Below, piece after piece: positions 51,171-60,538 of a stretch of DNA of 64,000 nucleotides; the stretch's first letter is position 1; every line of letters begins with the position of its first letter. The stretch covers positions 248,001 through 312,000 of the forward strand of contig NZ_JAICBX010000003.1 in NCBI RefSeq assembly GCF_019492055.1, in the 5' to 3' direction. The stretch comes from Flavimaribacter sediminis. Its GTDB lineage: Bacteria > Pseudomonadota > Alphaproteobacteria > Rhizobiales > Rhizobiaceae. The notes beneath the pieces are model-generated. The model did no database searches. It saw nothing but the letters and a program-made list of their open reading frames with translations, and was not told the DNA's origin. Both the position numbers and the translations under genes were made by a program.

Positions 51171-52607
51171 ATGACCAAATATCCTGACACACAGCTGTTT
51201 ATCGGCGGAGAATGGCGTGACGCCATTTCCGGCCGATCCATCCCCGTTATCGATCCTGCTACCGAAGAGACGATCGGAACCGTCGCCCACGCCGGCGTCG
51301 AGGATCTCGATCTAGCGCTCGAAGCCGTTTCCGAAGGGTTCAAGATCTGGAGCGCTGCCGGCGCCTTCCAGCGATCCCAGCTGATGCGCAAGGCGGCAAG
51401 CCTGCTTCGCGAACGCGCCGACGCCATCGCAGCAGTCATGACCGCGGAACAGGGCAAGCCTCTTGCCCAGGCGAAGGCGGAAGTGCTCGGCGGCGCCGAC
51501 ACGATCGACTGGTTCGCCGAAGAAGCGCGCCGCACCTATGGTCAGGTCATCCCGGCGCGCATGCCCAGGGTCACCCAGATGACGATCAAGGTTCCGGTCG
51601 GCCCGGTCGCGGCCTTCTCTCCGTGGAACTTCCCGATCAATCAGGTGGTGCGCAAGCTCTCCGCCGCGCTCGCCACCGGGTGTTCCATCATCGTCAAGGG
51701 GCCTGAAGAAACGCCGGCTTCGCCCGCGGCGCTGATCCAGTGCTTCATCGACGCCGGTATTCCCGAAGGCGTCGTCAACCTGGTCTACGGCACGCCCGCA
51801 GAAATCTCCGAATATCTCATTCCGCATCCGGTCATCCGCAAGATTTCCTTCACCGGATCGACCGCCGTCGGAAAGCAGCTTGCGTCGCTCGCCGGTCTGC
51901 ACATGAAGCGCGTCACCATGGAGCTGGGCGGTCATGCGCCGGTGCTCGTCTTCGACGACGCTGATATCGACAGCGCGATATCGCTCATGTCGGCGCACAA
52001 ATACCGCAACGCCGGACAGGTCTGCGTGTCGCCGACCCGCTTCCTCGTTCAGGACGCAGTCGCCGACCGGTTCGTCGACGGCTTCGTCGAAGCATCGAAG
52101 GCTCTGAAGGTCGGCAACGGCGCCGACGAAGGCGTCGAAATGGGCCCGCTCGCAAACGAGCGGCGCATTCCGATGATGGAAGAGCTGATCCAGGACGCCG
52201 TCGATCGCGGCAGCAAGCTCAAGACCGGCGGTCGGCGCATTGGCAACAAGGGCTACTTCTTCGAACCGACGGTCATCACGGATGTGCCGATCGAAGCGCG
52301 CGGCATGAACGAGGAGCCGTTCGGCCCCATCGCCTTCATCAATCGCTTCGATTCGCCTGAAAGCGCGATCGCCGAAGCCAATCGCCTGCCCTACGGTCTG
52401 GCGGCCTATGCCTTCACCGGCAGTTCGGCGACCATGCAGTCACTGCGCAGCGAGGTCCAGTCGGGCATGTTGAGCATCAACCATCTCGGTATTGCGCTGC
52501 CCGAACTGCCGTTCGGAGGAATTCAGGATTCCGGATACGGCACGGAAGGCGGATCGGAGGCGACGGAGTCCTACCTCGACACCCGCCTCGTGACGCAGAA
52601 AGATTAG
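51171..52607 (+). CDS. NAD(P)-dependent aldehyde dehydrogenase (succinate-semialdehyde dehydrogenase-like)
   Basis: A 478-aa ALDH with all catalytic elements: [10 protein letters not shown] (cofactor and oxyanion Asn), the general base in MELGGHAPV, and the nucleophile in [17 protein letters not shown] is present near the C-terminus. The sequence is closest in feel to NAD(P)-dependent succinate-semialdehyde or lactaldehyde/ketoglutaric-semialdehyde dehydrogenases. The start ATG at 51171 has no strong ribosome-binding site; a longer frame from 51111 is less likely. It converges on the fucose-type operon and shares a terminator with it, so oxidation of an aldehyde from sugar breakdown is possible but not shown. 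Confidence 0.88.
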   Translation: MTKYPDTQLFIGGEWRDAISGRSIPVIDPATEETIGTVAHAGVEDLDLALEAVSEGFKIWSAAGAFQRSQLMRKAASLLRERADAIAAVMTAEQGKPLAQAKAEVLGGADTIDWFAEEARRTYGQVIPARMPRVTQMTIKVPVGPVAAFSPWNFPINQVVRKLSAALATGCSIIVKGPEETPASPAALIQCFIDAGIPEGVVNLVYGTPAEISEYLIPHPVIRKISFTGSTAVGKQLASLAGLHMKRVTMELGGHAPVLVFDDADIDSAISLMSAHKYRNAGQVCVSPTRFLVQDAVADRFVDGFVEASKALKVGNGADEGVEMGPLANERRIPMMEELIQDAVDRGSKLKTGGRRIGNKGYFFEPTVITDVPIEARGMNEEPFGPIAFINRFDSPESAIAEANRLPYGLAAYAFTGSSATMQSLRSEVQSGMLSINHLGIALPELPFGGIQDSGYGTEGGSEATESYLDTRLVTQKD

Positions 52608-52620
52608 TCTTATCAAATAG

Positions 52621-52645
52621 ATACGGCCCCAGAGCGGGGCCGTAT
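52621..52645. terminator. bidirectional rho-independent terminator
   Basis: ATACGGCCCC and GGGGCCGTAT form a perfect 10-bp stem with a 5-nt loop (AGAGC), 13 nt after the aldehyde dehydrogenase stop and 20 nt after the end of the convergent sugar operon. A-rich and T-containing flanks are short, but the position between convergent genes supports termination in both directions. Confidence 0.7.
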
Positions 52646-52665
52646 TCGTTCAGGAATTCATAAAC

Positions 52666-53505
52666 TCAGGCCGTAACGACTTTCTGCCGCTGCGCACCCA
52701 GTCCCTCGACGCCGAGAGACATGACCTCTCCGCCTTTCAGGAAGGTCGGGGGGTTCTGTCCCATTCCGACGCCAGGCGGCGTTCCGGTCGAAATGATGTC
52801 GCCCGGCTGAAGGCTCATGAAACGGCTGATATAGCTGACGAGAAACTGAACGCCGTAGACCATCGTTTCGGTCGTGCCGTCCTGATAGCGATGCCCGTCG
52901 ACTTCCAGCCACAGCTTCATGTTCTGCGGATCGGCCACCTCGTCGCGCGTGACCATCCACGGGCCGATCGGACCGAATGTATCGCAGCCCTTGCCCTTGT
53001 CCCAGGTGCCGTGACGCTCGATCTGGAATTCCCGTTCCGAGACATCGTTGATCACGCAATAGCCGGCGACATGGTCGAAGGCGTCCGCCTCGTCGATATA
53101 GACGCCGCCCTTGCCGATGATCACGCCGAGCTCGACTTCCCAGTCCGTCTTCACCGAATTGCGCGGGATGAGCACATCGTCATTCGGACCGCAAATCGCG
53201 CTTGTCGCCTTCATGAAGATGATCGGTTCCGGCGGCACCGTCGCTCCGGTTTCGGCGGCATGGTCGGAGTAGTTCAGACCGATGCAGATGAATTTGCCGA
53301 CATGGCCGACGCATGGTCCAATACGGCCATCCGCCAGTACCGGCAGAGTGTTGATGTCAACCGCGGCGATTTTCTCCAGCGTCTCCGGCAGAAGCGCCTC
53401 GCCGGCGATGTCGTCGACGATCGAGGAGAGGTCGCGGGCCTTGCCCTCGGAATCCAGAATGGCGGGCTTTTCCTTGCCGGCATCGCCGACGCGTAGCAGT
53501 TTCAT
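52666..53505 (-). CDS. fumarylacetoacetate hydrolase-family enzyme, probable 2,4-diketo-3-deoxy-L-fuconate hydrolase
   Basis: A 279-aa FAH-fold protein: VGKFICIGLNYSDHAAETG, metal ligands in DWEVELGVIIG and VINDVSEREFQ, and the C-terminal block GDIISTGTPPGVGMG. These enzymes cleave or decarboxylate diketo acids using Mg. Similar sequences are often named ureidoglycolate lyase, but the upstream fuconate dehydratase and ketodeoxyfuconate-type dehydrogenase point to hydrolysis of 2,4-diketo-3-deoxy-L-fuconate to pyruvate and lactate, the last step of the route. ATG 53505 has AAGGATAG upstream. It is the last gene of the 11-gene operon, 20 nt before the terminator. Confidence 0.84.
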   Translation of the reverse strand: MKLLRVGDAGKEKPAILDSEGKARDLSSIVDDIAGEALLPETLEKIAAVDINTLPVLADGRIGPCVGHVGKFICIGLNYSDHAAETGATVPPEPIIFMKATSAICGPNDDVLIPRNSVKTDWEVELGVIIGKGGVYIDEADAFDHVAGYCVINDVSEREFQIERHGTWDKGKGCDTFGPIGPWMVTRDEVADPQNMKLWLEVDGHRYQDGTTETMVYGVQFLVSYISRFMSLQPGDIISTGTPPGVGMGQNPPTFLKGGEVMSLGVEGLGAQRQKVVTA

Positions 53506-53524
53506 CAGACTATCCTTGTTGTTG

Positions 53525-54820
53525 TCAGGCTGCGGCAGTTGTGTCGCCGTGAAAGACGTGGCTGTCAATGGATTCCGGTTTCATTTCGATCGAGAAGCCG
53601 GGAAGGACAGGCGGCATGTAGGCCGCATTACGAATAACGCACGGGTCGATGAAATGCTCATGCAGATGGTCGACGAACTCGATCACCCTGCCCTCTTTCG
53701 CGCCGGAGACCGCGACATAGTCGATCATCGACAGGTGCTGGACATATTCGCACAGTCCGACGCCGCCGGCGTGCGGCCACACCGGGAGCCCGTATTTCGC
53801 CGCCATCAGGAGCACGCCGAGCACTTCGTTGAGCCCGCCTATCCGGCAGGCGTCGATCTGCACGATGTCGATGGCGCCGCCGGCGATCAGCTGTTTGAAG
53901 ATGATGCGGTTCTGGCACATCTCGCCGGTCGCGACCTTGACCGGCGCCACCGCCTCGCGAATACGCCTGTGACCGGCGATATCGTCCGGGCTCGTCGGCT
54001 CCTCGATGAAATAGGGTTTGGCGAAAGCGAGTTTGCCGACCCAGTCAATCGCCTGGTCGACATCCCAAACCTGGTTGGCGTCGATCATCAGGAAACGGTC
54101 CGGTCCAAGTTCTTCGCGCGCGATCGTCAGACGGCGGATGTCATCTTCCAGATCGCGTCCGACCTTCAGCTTGACATGGGTGTAGCCTGCGGCGACGGCC
54201 TCACGGCAAAGCCGGCGCAATTTGTCGTCGGGATAGCCGAGCCAGCCGGCCGACGTCGTGTAGCTGGGATAGCCGTGAGCCTCGAGGTCGGCGATGCGTT
54301 CCTGCTTACCCGGCTCCGCCTTGCGCAAAATCTCAAGCGCTTCGTCCCGTGTGATCGCATCGGTCAGGTAACGGAAGTCGACAATATCAACGATCTCCTC
54401 CGGACTCATTTCCGCGACCAGCCGCCAGACGGGCTTGCCGGCCTGTTTGGCGAGCAGGTCCCACACCGCGTTGACGACTGCGCCGGTGGCAAGGTGGATG
54501 GCGCCCTTGTCCGGTCCGATCCAGCGCAACTGGCTGTCCGACGTGACATGCCGCCAGAACCTGCCGGGATTTTCCAGTATCCAGTCGAGATCAAGCTCCA
54601 CGACGAGGTGACGCATCGCTTCGATCGCCGCACAGCAGATCTCGTTGCCTCGCCCGATCGTGAACGTCAGACCATGGCCGGCAAGGTCGGCGCGATCCGT
54701 TTCAAGGATGACATAGGCAGCGGAATAGTCGGGATCGGGATTCATGGCGTCCGATCCGTCGAGATGCTGAGACGTCGGAAACCGAAGATCGAAAGTCTTG
54801 AGTCCGGTGATTTCGGTCAC
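53525..54820 (-). CDS. L-fuconate dehydratase (enolase superfamily)
   Basis: A 431-aa enolase-superfamily enzyme with the fuconate-dehydratase pattern [18 protein letters not shown], the KLKVG base motif (K-x-K), metal ligands in [19 protein letters not shown] and ATGEMCQNR, and the general acid/base His in [15 protein letters not shown]. It dehydrates L-fuconate to 2-keto-3-deoxy-L-fuconate. Translation starts at GTG 54820, with GAGGAT 9 nt upstream. It lies 19 nt after the SDR gene and 19 nt before the hydrolase gene, in pathway order. Identification by motif is strong; activity on related six-carbon acid sugars is possible. Confidence 0.88.
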   Translation of the reverse strand: MTEITGLKTFDLRFPTSQHLDGSDAMNPDPDYSAAYVILETDRADLAGHGLTFTIGRGNEICCAAIEAMRHLVVELDLDWILENPGRFWRHVTSDSQLRWIGPDKGAIHLATGAVVNAVWDLLAKQAGKPVWRLVAEMSPEEIVDIVDFRYLTDAITRDEALEILRKAEPGKQERIADLEAHGYPSYTTSAGWLGYPDDKLRRLCREAVAAGYTHVKLKVGRDLEDDIRRLTIAREELGPDRFLMIDANQVWDVDQAIDWVGKLAFAKPYFIEEPTSPDDIAGHRRIREAVAPVKVATGEMCQNRIIFKQLIAGGAIDIVQIDACRIGGLNEVLGVLLMAAKYGLPVWPHAGGVGLCEYVQHLSMIDYVAVSGAKEGRVIEFVDHLHEHFIDPCVIRNAAYMPPVLPGFSIEMKPESIDSHVFHGDTTAAA

Positions 54821-54839
54821 TGTTCAATCATCCTCAGCT

Positions 54840-55574
54840 TCAGATCGTCCAGCCGCCGTCAATGGCGCAGGCCTGACCGCTCGTGTAAGTGGCGTTGGCG
54901 AGGTAGACGGCGAGATCAGCGATCTCTTCCGCTTCGCCGAGGCGACCCATCGGCTGGCGCGCGATAAACGCCGCACGGGCCTTTTCATAGTCGCCCTGCG
55001 CCCGCATCCGTTCCTGCAGCGACGGGCTTTCGACGGTGCCCGGACAGATCGCGTTACAGCGGATGTTCTGCGCCACATAGTCCGCCGCCACCGCCTTCGT
55101 CAGCCCGACGACGGCCGCCTTGGTGGTGCCGTAGGCAAAGCGGTTCGGCACGCCCTTGATGGAACTGGCGACCGACGACATGTTGATGATCGCCCCACCG
55201 TCGTGTTCCAGCATCGAGGGAAGCACGGCCCGAATCGTGCGAATCATGGAGCGGACGTTGAGATCGACAGCAAAATCGAAATCCTCGTCCTTCATCTCCA
55301 GGATGGATCCGCCATGCACGAAGCCGGCGCCGTTGAAGAGCACGTCAACATGGCCGATTTCGCCGACGACGGCCTTGACGTCGTCATCGCTCAGCACATC
55401 CAGCTTGCGCGTCTCGACGCCGCTTTCGCCTTCAATTTCGGCCAGTGTCGCCTCGTTGATATCCGTTGCGAACACCCGTGCGCCAGCGGCGGCGAAGGCC
55501 AGCGCGGTCGCCCGACCGATTCCCTGACCCGCAGCCGTGACCAGCGCCGTCTTGCCATTGATCCAGTTTGTCAT
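54840..55574 (-). CDS. SDR dehydrogenase, probable 2-keto-3-deoxy-L-fuconate dehydrogenase
   Basis: A 244-aa classical SDR: cofactor motif TAAGQGIGRATALAF with the acidic ATDIN (NAD preference), NGAG, catalytic Ser in NMSSVAS, and YGTTK (Y-x3-K). TAAGQGIG and FATDIN are shared with ketodeoxyfuconate dehydrogenases and their relative DHRS6. Placed directly upstream of fuconate dehydratase and the FAH-family hydrolase, it most likely oxidises 2-keto-3-deoxy-L-fuconate to the 2,4-diketo acid. A role as L-fucose dehydrogenase is the main alternative because no other SDR is present in the operon. Confidence 0.84.
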   Translation of the reverse strand: MTNWINGKTALVTAAGQGIGRATALAFAAAGARVFATDINEATLAEIEGESGVETRKLDVLSDDDVKAVVGEIGHVDVLFNGAGFVHGGSILEMKDEDFDFAVDLNVRSMIRTIRAVLPSMLEHDGGAIINMSSVASSIKGVPNRFAYGTTKAAVVGLTKAVAADYVAQNIRCNAICPGTVESPSLQERMRAQGDYEKARAAFIARQPMGRLGEAEEIADLAVYLANATYTSGQACAIDGGWTI

Positions 55575-55591
55575 CTTGTCTCCATGCAGCC

Positions 55592-56044
55592 TTACGCGGG
55601 CTTGTTCTTGCGTTCTACGATATGAATGTGATCGGCGACGAGAACCACTTCGTCGCGCTGATTGAGCACCTCGGTGCGTTCCACCACCCGGCCCATCTCG
55701 GCCCGCTTCGGATCATCCTCCTTCGAGACGATGGTGACCCTGCTGCGGATGGTGTCGCCAATAAAGACCGGCTTCACGAATCGCAAGCGGTCGTAACCAT
55801 AGGAAAAGGCGACCGGATTTATGACGCTCGCCGTCAATCCCACGCCGATCGCGAACACCATCGTGCCGTGCGCGATGCGCTGTCCGAAAGGCTGCGTCTT
55901 CATGAACTCGACGTCCATGTGATGCGGAAAGAAATCGCCTGTATGTCCGGCATGGACCACAAAGTCCGTCTCCGTGATCGTGCGGCCATAGGTCATGCGC
56001 TCATGGCCGATTTCATATTCTTCGAAATAGATCGTCTGTTCCAT
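55592..56044 (-). CDS. MaoC-like hot-dog dehydratase
   Basis: A 150-aa hot-dog fold protein with the (R)-specific hydratase pattern: [21 protein letters not shown] (the D-x5-H type acid and His pair is within this region), then the [12 protein letters not shown] block. MaoC domains usually hydrate or dehydrate enoyl-CoA thioesters; no CoA step is expected in fucose breakdown, so its place here is odd. It lies 2 nt downstream of the Gfo/Idh gene and 17 nt upstream of the SDR gene. It may work with the Gfo/Idh and second enolase-type enzymes on another substrate. Confidence 0.82.
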   Translation of the reverse strand: MEQTIYFEEYEIGHERMTYGRTITETDFVVHAGHTGDFFPHHMDVEFMKTQPFGQRIAHGTMVFAIGVGLTASVINPVAFSYGYDRLRFVKPVFIGDTIRSRVTIVSKEDDPKRAEMGRVVERTEVLNQRDEVVLVADHIHIVERKNKPA

Positions 56045-56046
56045 CT

Positions 56047-57120
56047 TTACGGTCTCTTCTCAAGCGGCGTGGCGGGCGCCGCCGACGATGTGTAGGCGGC
56101 CTCGACCAGCGCCATGGTGTTCCAGGCGTCCTCGACGGAGCTCACGAGTTCTTTGTCCTCGCCGGCGGCGAAACGCTGCAGGTTCGCCATGCGTCCGACA
56201 AAGGCGTCCGGGAACCAGGATCCCTGAAGCGGAACGGCGATCCATTCCTTGCCGCCTTTCGGGCGGATCTCCAGGATGTCAGGTTCTCCGCGTGGATAAT
56301 CCAGATTGACGCCAAGCTGCAGAAAGGCCGCCCCTTCCGTGCCGCAGATCCGGAATTCGCAAGCCTGATGCCTGCGGCCGAGATCGTGGTCGTGGTTGAT
56401 CGACAGCGAGCAGCGGACGCTGTCGCCGTAGTCGAGGATCGCGCTGGTGCGCGTCTGCGCGACGTGGTGGTTCGGGTGGCCGATCGTCTTTGCATGGATC
56501 CCGTCGGGATCTCCGAGGACCTGGCGGATCAGATCAAGATAATGGATCGAATGCATGGCGATTTCGATCCGGGGCAGGCCTTTCAAAAACGGCCAGAGCT
56601 GCCAGGGCGTCGCGAGCGCCAGCCAGGCGTCGAAGTCCACCAACTCCCCGAGCCATCCTTTGTCGATCGCATCCTTCAGAGCGAGCATCACCGGCGCGAA
56701 GCGGAGCTGGAAATTGACCACCGCCTTCAGATTCTTGTCGCGGCAGATCTGCAGGATTTCCGTGGCGTCTTCCAGATCGCCGCCCATGGGTTTCTGGATT
56801 AACACCGCCGCTCCGTCCGGCAATTTCTTCAGAACGTCGGCATGCGCCTTCGGCGGCGTCGCGAGATCAAAAATGGCGCCAGGCGCTCCAACGGCATCCT
56901 CGATCGATGCGAAGGCGGGCACACCCCATTCGCCTGCCAGCTTTTCCGCTTTATCCTGATCCGGATCGTAGAGACCGGCGACAGGAAAACCCGCTTTCCG
57001 GTAGGCGGGAAAATGCGCGTCGCCGACAATCGACCCGGCTCCGAATGTCACAATGGGCCGGGGCTCGGAGGGCATCGGCCAGGACTGACTGAGCGCGGCC
57101 GGATCGAAGCGATCAGTCAT
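56047..57120 (-). CDS. Gfo/Idh/MocA-family oxidoreductase
   Basis: A 357-aa NAD(P)-dependent dehydrogenase of the sugar/inositol family. The Rossmann start is [20 protein letters not shown] with GLYDPD; the EKP motif is changed to QKP ([10 protein letters not shown]), keeping the catalytic Lys; and the C-terminal domain has [16 protein letters not shown] with the conserved His region. Such enzymes oxidise sugars or cyclitols at ring carbons. In this operon it is a candidate for the first oxidation of the imported sugar or lactone. It overlaps the mutarotase gene by 8 nt. Confidence 0.83.
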   Translation of the reverse strand: MTDRFDPAALSQSWPMPSEPRPIVTFGAGSIVGDAHFPAYRKAGFPVAGLYDPDQDKAEKLAGEWGVPAFASIEDAVGAPGAIFDLATPPKAHADVLKKLPDGAAVLIQKPMGGDLEDATEILQICRDKNLKAVVNFQLRFAPVMLALKDAIDKGWLGELVDFDAWLALATPWQLWPFLKGLPRIEIAMHSIHYLDLIRQVLGDPDGIHAKTIGHPNHHVAQTRTSAILDYGDSVRCSLSINHDHDLGRRHQACEFRICGTEGAAFLQLGVNLDYPRGEPDILEIRPKGGKEWIAVPLQGSWFPDAFVGRMANLQRFAAGEDKELVSSVEDAWNTMALVEAAYTSSAAPATPLEKRP

Positions 57121-57442
57121 GATGGAAGACCTCGTCCATCATCGCCCACCATTCGCCCTCCTTGCGGGTTTCGAATGGCTTCTGACATGGCATGCACACG
57201 TCCCACCATTCCTGCGTCGTGGGATCGGCCGCCATCTTCGCGGCGTCGGCCTCGAAATCCCCGCCATGATATTCCCAGTACCCGAAGAGCAGATTCTCCG
57301 GCTCCTTCAGGAAGATGGAATAGTTGCGGATATTGCACTTCGAGATCATGGCGAGCACGTCCTGCCAGACGGCCGCATGCAGGCGCTTGTACTCGTCAAC
57401 CTTTTCCGGATCCAGGCCGATGACCATTCCCATCCTCTGCAT
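57113..57442 (-). CDS. L-rhamnose/L-fucose mutarotase-like protein (RhaM family)
   Basis: A 109-aa protein of the RhaM/DUF718 family: MGMVIGLDPEKVDEYKRLHA with the catalytic-type His, CNIRNYSIFL, LFGYWEYHG and PTTQEWWDVCMPCQ. These small ferredoxin-like dimers interconvert anomers of 6-deoxy sugars. The start at 57442 overlaps the stop of the enolase-type gene (TGATG), and GAGGGCTTTCCTG lies upstream. Its presence is strong evidence that the operon handles a 6-deoxy-hexose such as L-fucose or L-rhamnose; the dehydratase favours fucose. Confidence 0.88.
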   Translation of the reverse strand: MQRMGMVIGLDPEKVDEYKRLHAAVWQDVLAMISKCNIRNYSIFLKEPENLLFGYWEYHGGDFEADAAKMAADPTTQEWWDVCMPCQKPFETRKEGEWWAMMDEVFHHD

Positions 57443-58566
57443 CAGGAAAGCCCTCCCTCGGTGATGGTGGTAGTGAATTCCGAAATGCTCTGTCCCACGA
57501 CCGCGTCCCAGTCCCAGTCTATGCCAATTCCCGGCTCCGACGGGGCAATGGCGTGGCCATCCTCTATTTTCATCCCGCGCGACGTCAGCGTATCGAGCTG
57601 AGGGATGTATTCGACATATTTGCCGTTCTGAACGGCGCAGGCGAGGCTCACATGCAGTTCCATGAGGAAATGCGGGCACACGGGAATGTCGAAGGCTTCC
57701 GCCGCATGCGCCACCTTCAGCCAGGGCGTGACGCCGCCAATGCGACCGACATCCACCTGAACAATCGAGCAGGCGCCCCGCTGCATGTATTCCCGGAAAT
57801 GGCGGATGGAATAGAGCGATTCGCCAACAGCGATCGGCGTCGACGTGGAGTTTGACAGACGGACATGGCCGTCGATATCGTCGGCGGCGATCGGTTCCTC
57901 GAGCCAGGCGAGATCCAAATCACGCAACCGATCGGCTCGGCGGATGACCTCATCGACGGTGAAACCCTGATTGCAATCGGTCATGATCTCGTAACCATCT
58001 CCCACGGCGGCGCGAACCGCAGAGAGACGCTCATGATCTTCCGAGCCATGCGGCCTGCCGATCTTGACCTTCGAGCCTTTGAAGCCCTTCGACTGCGCTT
58101 CCAGAGCGTCGTCGACAAGCGCCTGCTTCTCGATATGCAGCCAGCCGCCCTCGGTCGTATAGAGCGGGCATCGATCCTTTGCTCCGCCCGCGAGCTTCCA
58201 CAGGGGCAGACCTTGCTTGCGCGCCCGGAGATCCCACAGCGCCGTATCCACGGCGGCGAGCGCGATCGACGTAATCGGGCCGATGGTCGTTGCGTGCGTG
58301 GCGAATTCGAGATCATGCCAGATGGCCTCGATCCTCTCGGCGTCGCGCCCGATCAACCGCGGGGCGAGATGATCGCCGAGAAGCCGCATGACAGAGGAGC
58401 CGCCTGTTCCGATCGTGTAGCTGTAGCCGGTTCCCGTTGCCCCATCAGAATCGGTAATCGTGACGATCGGAGTTTCCTGACTGTCGAAACTCTGGATAGC
58501 GTCCGTGCGTTTGACCTTGGGAACAAGGTTGACCATCCGCAATTCGATTCTTTCGATCTTCGCCAT
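57442..58566 (-). CDS. enolase-superfamily sugar-acid dehydratase (mandelate racemase subgroup)
   Basis: A 374-aa enzyme with the mandelate-racemase subgroup residues: KVKIGRP (K-x-K base), metal ligands in IMTDCNQGF, WLEEPIAADD and IAVGESLYS, and the Asp/His dyad in QVDVGRIGG and CPHFLMEL. It is distinct in sequence from the fuconate dehydratase encoded four genes downstream. Likely a dehydratase for another aldonate, or a cycloisomerase or racemase acting before fuconate dehydratase. Two enolase-type enzymes in one operon suggest that more than one sugar acid is used. It lies 4 nt after the transporter ATPase gene. Confidence 0.84.
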   Translation of the reverse strand: MAKIERIELRMVNLVPKVKRTDAIQSFDSQETPIVTITDSDGATGTGYSYTIGTGGSSVMRLLGDHLAPRLIGRDAERIEAIWHDLEFATHATTIGPITSIALAAVDTALWDLRARKQGLPLWKLAGGAKDRCPLYTTEGGWLHIEKQALVDDALEAQSKGFKGSKVKIGRPHGSEDHERLSAVRAAVGDGYEIMTDCNQGFTVDEVIRRADRLRDLDLAWLEEPIAADDIDGHVRLSNSTSTPIAVGESLYSIRHFREYMQRGACSIVQVDVGRIGGVTPWLKVAHAAEAFDIPVCPHFLMELHVSLACAVQNGKYVEYIPQLDTLTSRGMKIEDGHAIAPSEPGIGIDWDWDAVVGQSISEFTTTITEGGLS

Positions 58567-58570
58567 TCAA

Positions 58571-59668
58571 TCAACTCCTTAACGTTTTCTCCGTGTCCGC
58601 AGAAAACAGATGCGCCTGGCTCAAGTCAAAGCTCAGGTCCACCCAGTCCCCCGGATGAAGCGTTTTCGGATTGAGCATGCGCGCGATCCAGTCATCGCCT
58701 GCAAATTCCGCGAAAACGAGGGTCTCGTTGCCCAGCGGCTCTGTAATCGATACCGGCACGTCGATCGTGTGCACATCGGTTGCTTCGCCCGAGTGGATGC
58801 CGTGGCCCGCCGGAAAAACGTCGTCCGGCCGAATGCCGAAGACGACTTTGTCCCCGGCCGACACCTTGTCGCGAAACTGCGGCGGGATCGGCAGCGCATC
58901 GCCATTGGCGAAGACCATCTTCCCGTCTGCGATCCCGGCGTCACGCAAATTCATGCTCGGCGAGCCGATAAAGCCTGCGACAAAACGGGTGGCCGGCCGC
59001 TGGAACACCTCTTCCGGCGTGTCCACCTGCTCGATATGTCCGTCGCGCATGATGACGATGCGGTCGGAAAGCGTCATCGCCTCGACCTGGTCATGCGTCA
59101 CATAGATCACCGTGGACTGGACCTGCGCGTGCAATTTCTTGATTTCGGTGCGCATCTGCATGCGCAGTTTGGCGTCGAGATTGGACAGCGGCTCGTCGAA
59201 AAGGAACACGTCGGGCTTGCGCACGATGGCCCGCCCCATGGCGACGCGCTGACGTTGACCGCCGGACAGCTGCGACGGGCGTCGTTCCAGAAGCTCCTCG
59301 AGGCTGAGGGTGCGCGCTGCTTCCGCCACGGCCGCATCGATCTCGGACTTCGGGCGCCCGGCGATCTTGAGCGAGAAACCCATATTCTCCGCGACCGACA
59401 TGTGCGGATAGAGCGCGTAGGACTGAAACACCATGGAAATGTTGCGCTGGCGCGGCGGCAGGTCATTGACCACGCGATCCCCGATCCTGATTTCGCCACC
59501 GGTAATATCCTCAAGCCCCGCGATCATGCGCAGAGACGTCGACTTTCCGCATCCCGAAGGTCCGACAAGGGCGATGAATTCCCGGTCGGCGACATCGAGA
59601 TTGATCGAGTGCACGACCTCGAGGTTTCCGTATTTCTTGACCAGGTTGTTGAGCGAAACAGTAGCCAT
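58571..59668 (-). CDS. sugar ABC transporter ATP-binding protein (UgpC/MsmK type)
   Basis: A 365-aa CUT1-type ATPase: Walker A LVGPSGCGKSTSLRM, signature LSGGQRQRVAMGRA, Walker B VFLFDEPLSNLD, switch His in YVTHDQVEAMT, and a C-terminal TOBE/regulatory domain of about 130 residues. The frame continues upstream to 60247 but that part overlaps the permease gene; the ATG at 59668 lies 2 nt after the permease stop. It energises the permease pair encoded upstream. The length and motifs are normal. Confidence 0.92.
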   Translation of the reverse strand: MATVSLNNLVKKYGNLEVVHSINLDVADREFIALVGPSGCGKSTSLRMIAGLEDITGGEIRIGDRVVNDLPPRQRNISMVFQSYALYPHMSVAENMGFSLKIAGRPKSEIDAAVAEAARTLSLEELLERRPSQLSGGQRQRVAMGRAIVRKPDVFLFDEPLSNLDAKLRMQMRTEIKKLHAQVQSTVIYVTHDQVEAMTLSDRIVIMRDGHIEQVDTPEEVFQRPATRFVAGFIGSPSMNLRDAGIADGKMVFANGDALPIPPQFRDKVSAGDKVVFGIRPDDVFPAGHGIHSGEATDVHTIDVPVSITEPLGNETLVFAEFAGDDWIARMLNPKTLHPGDWVDLSFDLSQAHLFSADTEKTLRS

Positions 59669-59670
59669 GA

Positions 59671-60537
59671 CTATCCCTTGACCGCCCCGGACGTCAGTCC
59701 GGATACGAGGTGTTTCTGAACAATGAAAGTAAGCGTCAGCGCCGGAATGATCATCACGACCGCGAGCGCGCACATGCCGCGCCAGTCGATGGTGAACTCG
59801 GCCGTGTAGTCCAGCAAACCGACCGGAAGCGTCTTGGAATTGGTGGAACGGGTCAGTTGCGACGCCAGGGCGAATTCGTTCCAGGAGATCAGGAACGCGA
59901 AAATCCCGGCCGATGCGATGCCCGGCCGCGCCAGCGGAAACTCGACCCTCCAGAAGGCCTGCCAGCGGGTGCAGCCGTCGATCTGCGCCGCTTCTGCAAG
60001 ATCGCGCGGCACCTGCCGGAAGAACCCGTCGATAAGCCAGACCGTGAACGGCACGTTGAGCGCCACGTAGGCCAGGATCAGGCCGAAATGCGTGTCGATA
60101 ATGCCAAGGCGGGCATAGACGAAGAACAGCGGCAGCGAAAGCGCAATGCCCGGCACCGTGCGCGTCAGCATGAAACCGAGGAAGATCGACGTCTTGCCGC
60201 GGAAACGGTAGCGCGCGAAGGCGTAGCCGCCAGCCATACCGATGCAAAGAGCGATAACCGTCGAGGTCACGGAAATGATCAGCGAATTGCGGAAATAGTC
60301 GAGCACCGGAATGCCGCCCTGTCCGACGCCCGAGAACATGGCGACATAGGCGTCGAGCGAGACATTCCGCGGAATCCAGACCGGCGGCTTTGCCATGATC
60401 TCAACCGTCGGGCGCAGGGATGACAGCACGATCCACAGACCCGGAAGACAGATGATGGCCATGGCGAAGAACAGGCCGATGAGATGACCAACCTTCAGAA
60501 CGGTTCGTTTGACGCGGTGTGCGGCGTTTTCGTCCAT
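59671..60537 (-). CDS. sugar ABC transporter permease (MalG/UgpE type)
   Basis: A 288-aa inner-membrane protein with about six helices. The EAA loop is DLAEAAQIDGCTRWQAFWRV, the classical form for carbohydrate importers of the CUT1 class. It follows the other permease gene by 1 nt, and would form a heterodimer with it. Confidence 0.91.
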   Translation of the reverse strand: MDENAAHRVKRTVLKVGHLIGLFFAMAIICLPGLWIVLSSLRPTVEIMAKPPVWIPRNVSLDAYVAMFSGVGQGGIPVLDYFRNSLIISVTSTVIALCIGMAGGYAFARYRFRGKTSIFLGFMLTRTVPGIALSLPLFFVYARLGIIDTHFGLILAYVALNVPFTVWLIDGFFRQVPRDLAEAAQIDGCTRWQAFWRVEFPLARPGIASAGIFAFLISWNEFALASQLTRSTNSKTLPVGLLDYTAEFTIDWRGMCALAVVMIIPALTLTFIVQKHLVSGLTSGAVKG

Positions 60538-60538
60538 T

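Noticed and set aside
52666-53505. FAH-family gene as ureidoglycolate lyase linking to the purine block
   Set aside because: Motifs do not distinguish the two, but the gene is the last member of the fucose-type operon, directly after fuconate dehydratase, and 17 kb from the start of the nearest purine genes.
53282-54967. A 561-codon plus-strand frame opposite fuconate dehydratase
   Set aside because: Shadow of an enolase-superfamily gene with all metal ligands present on the minus strand.
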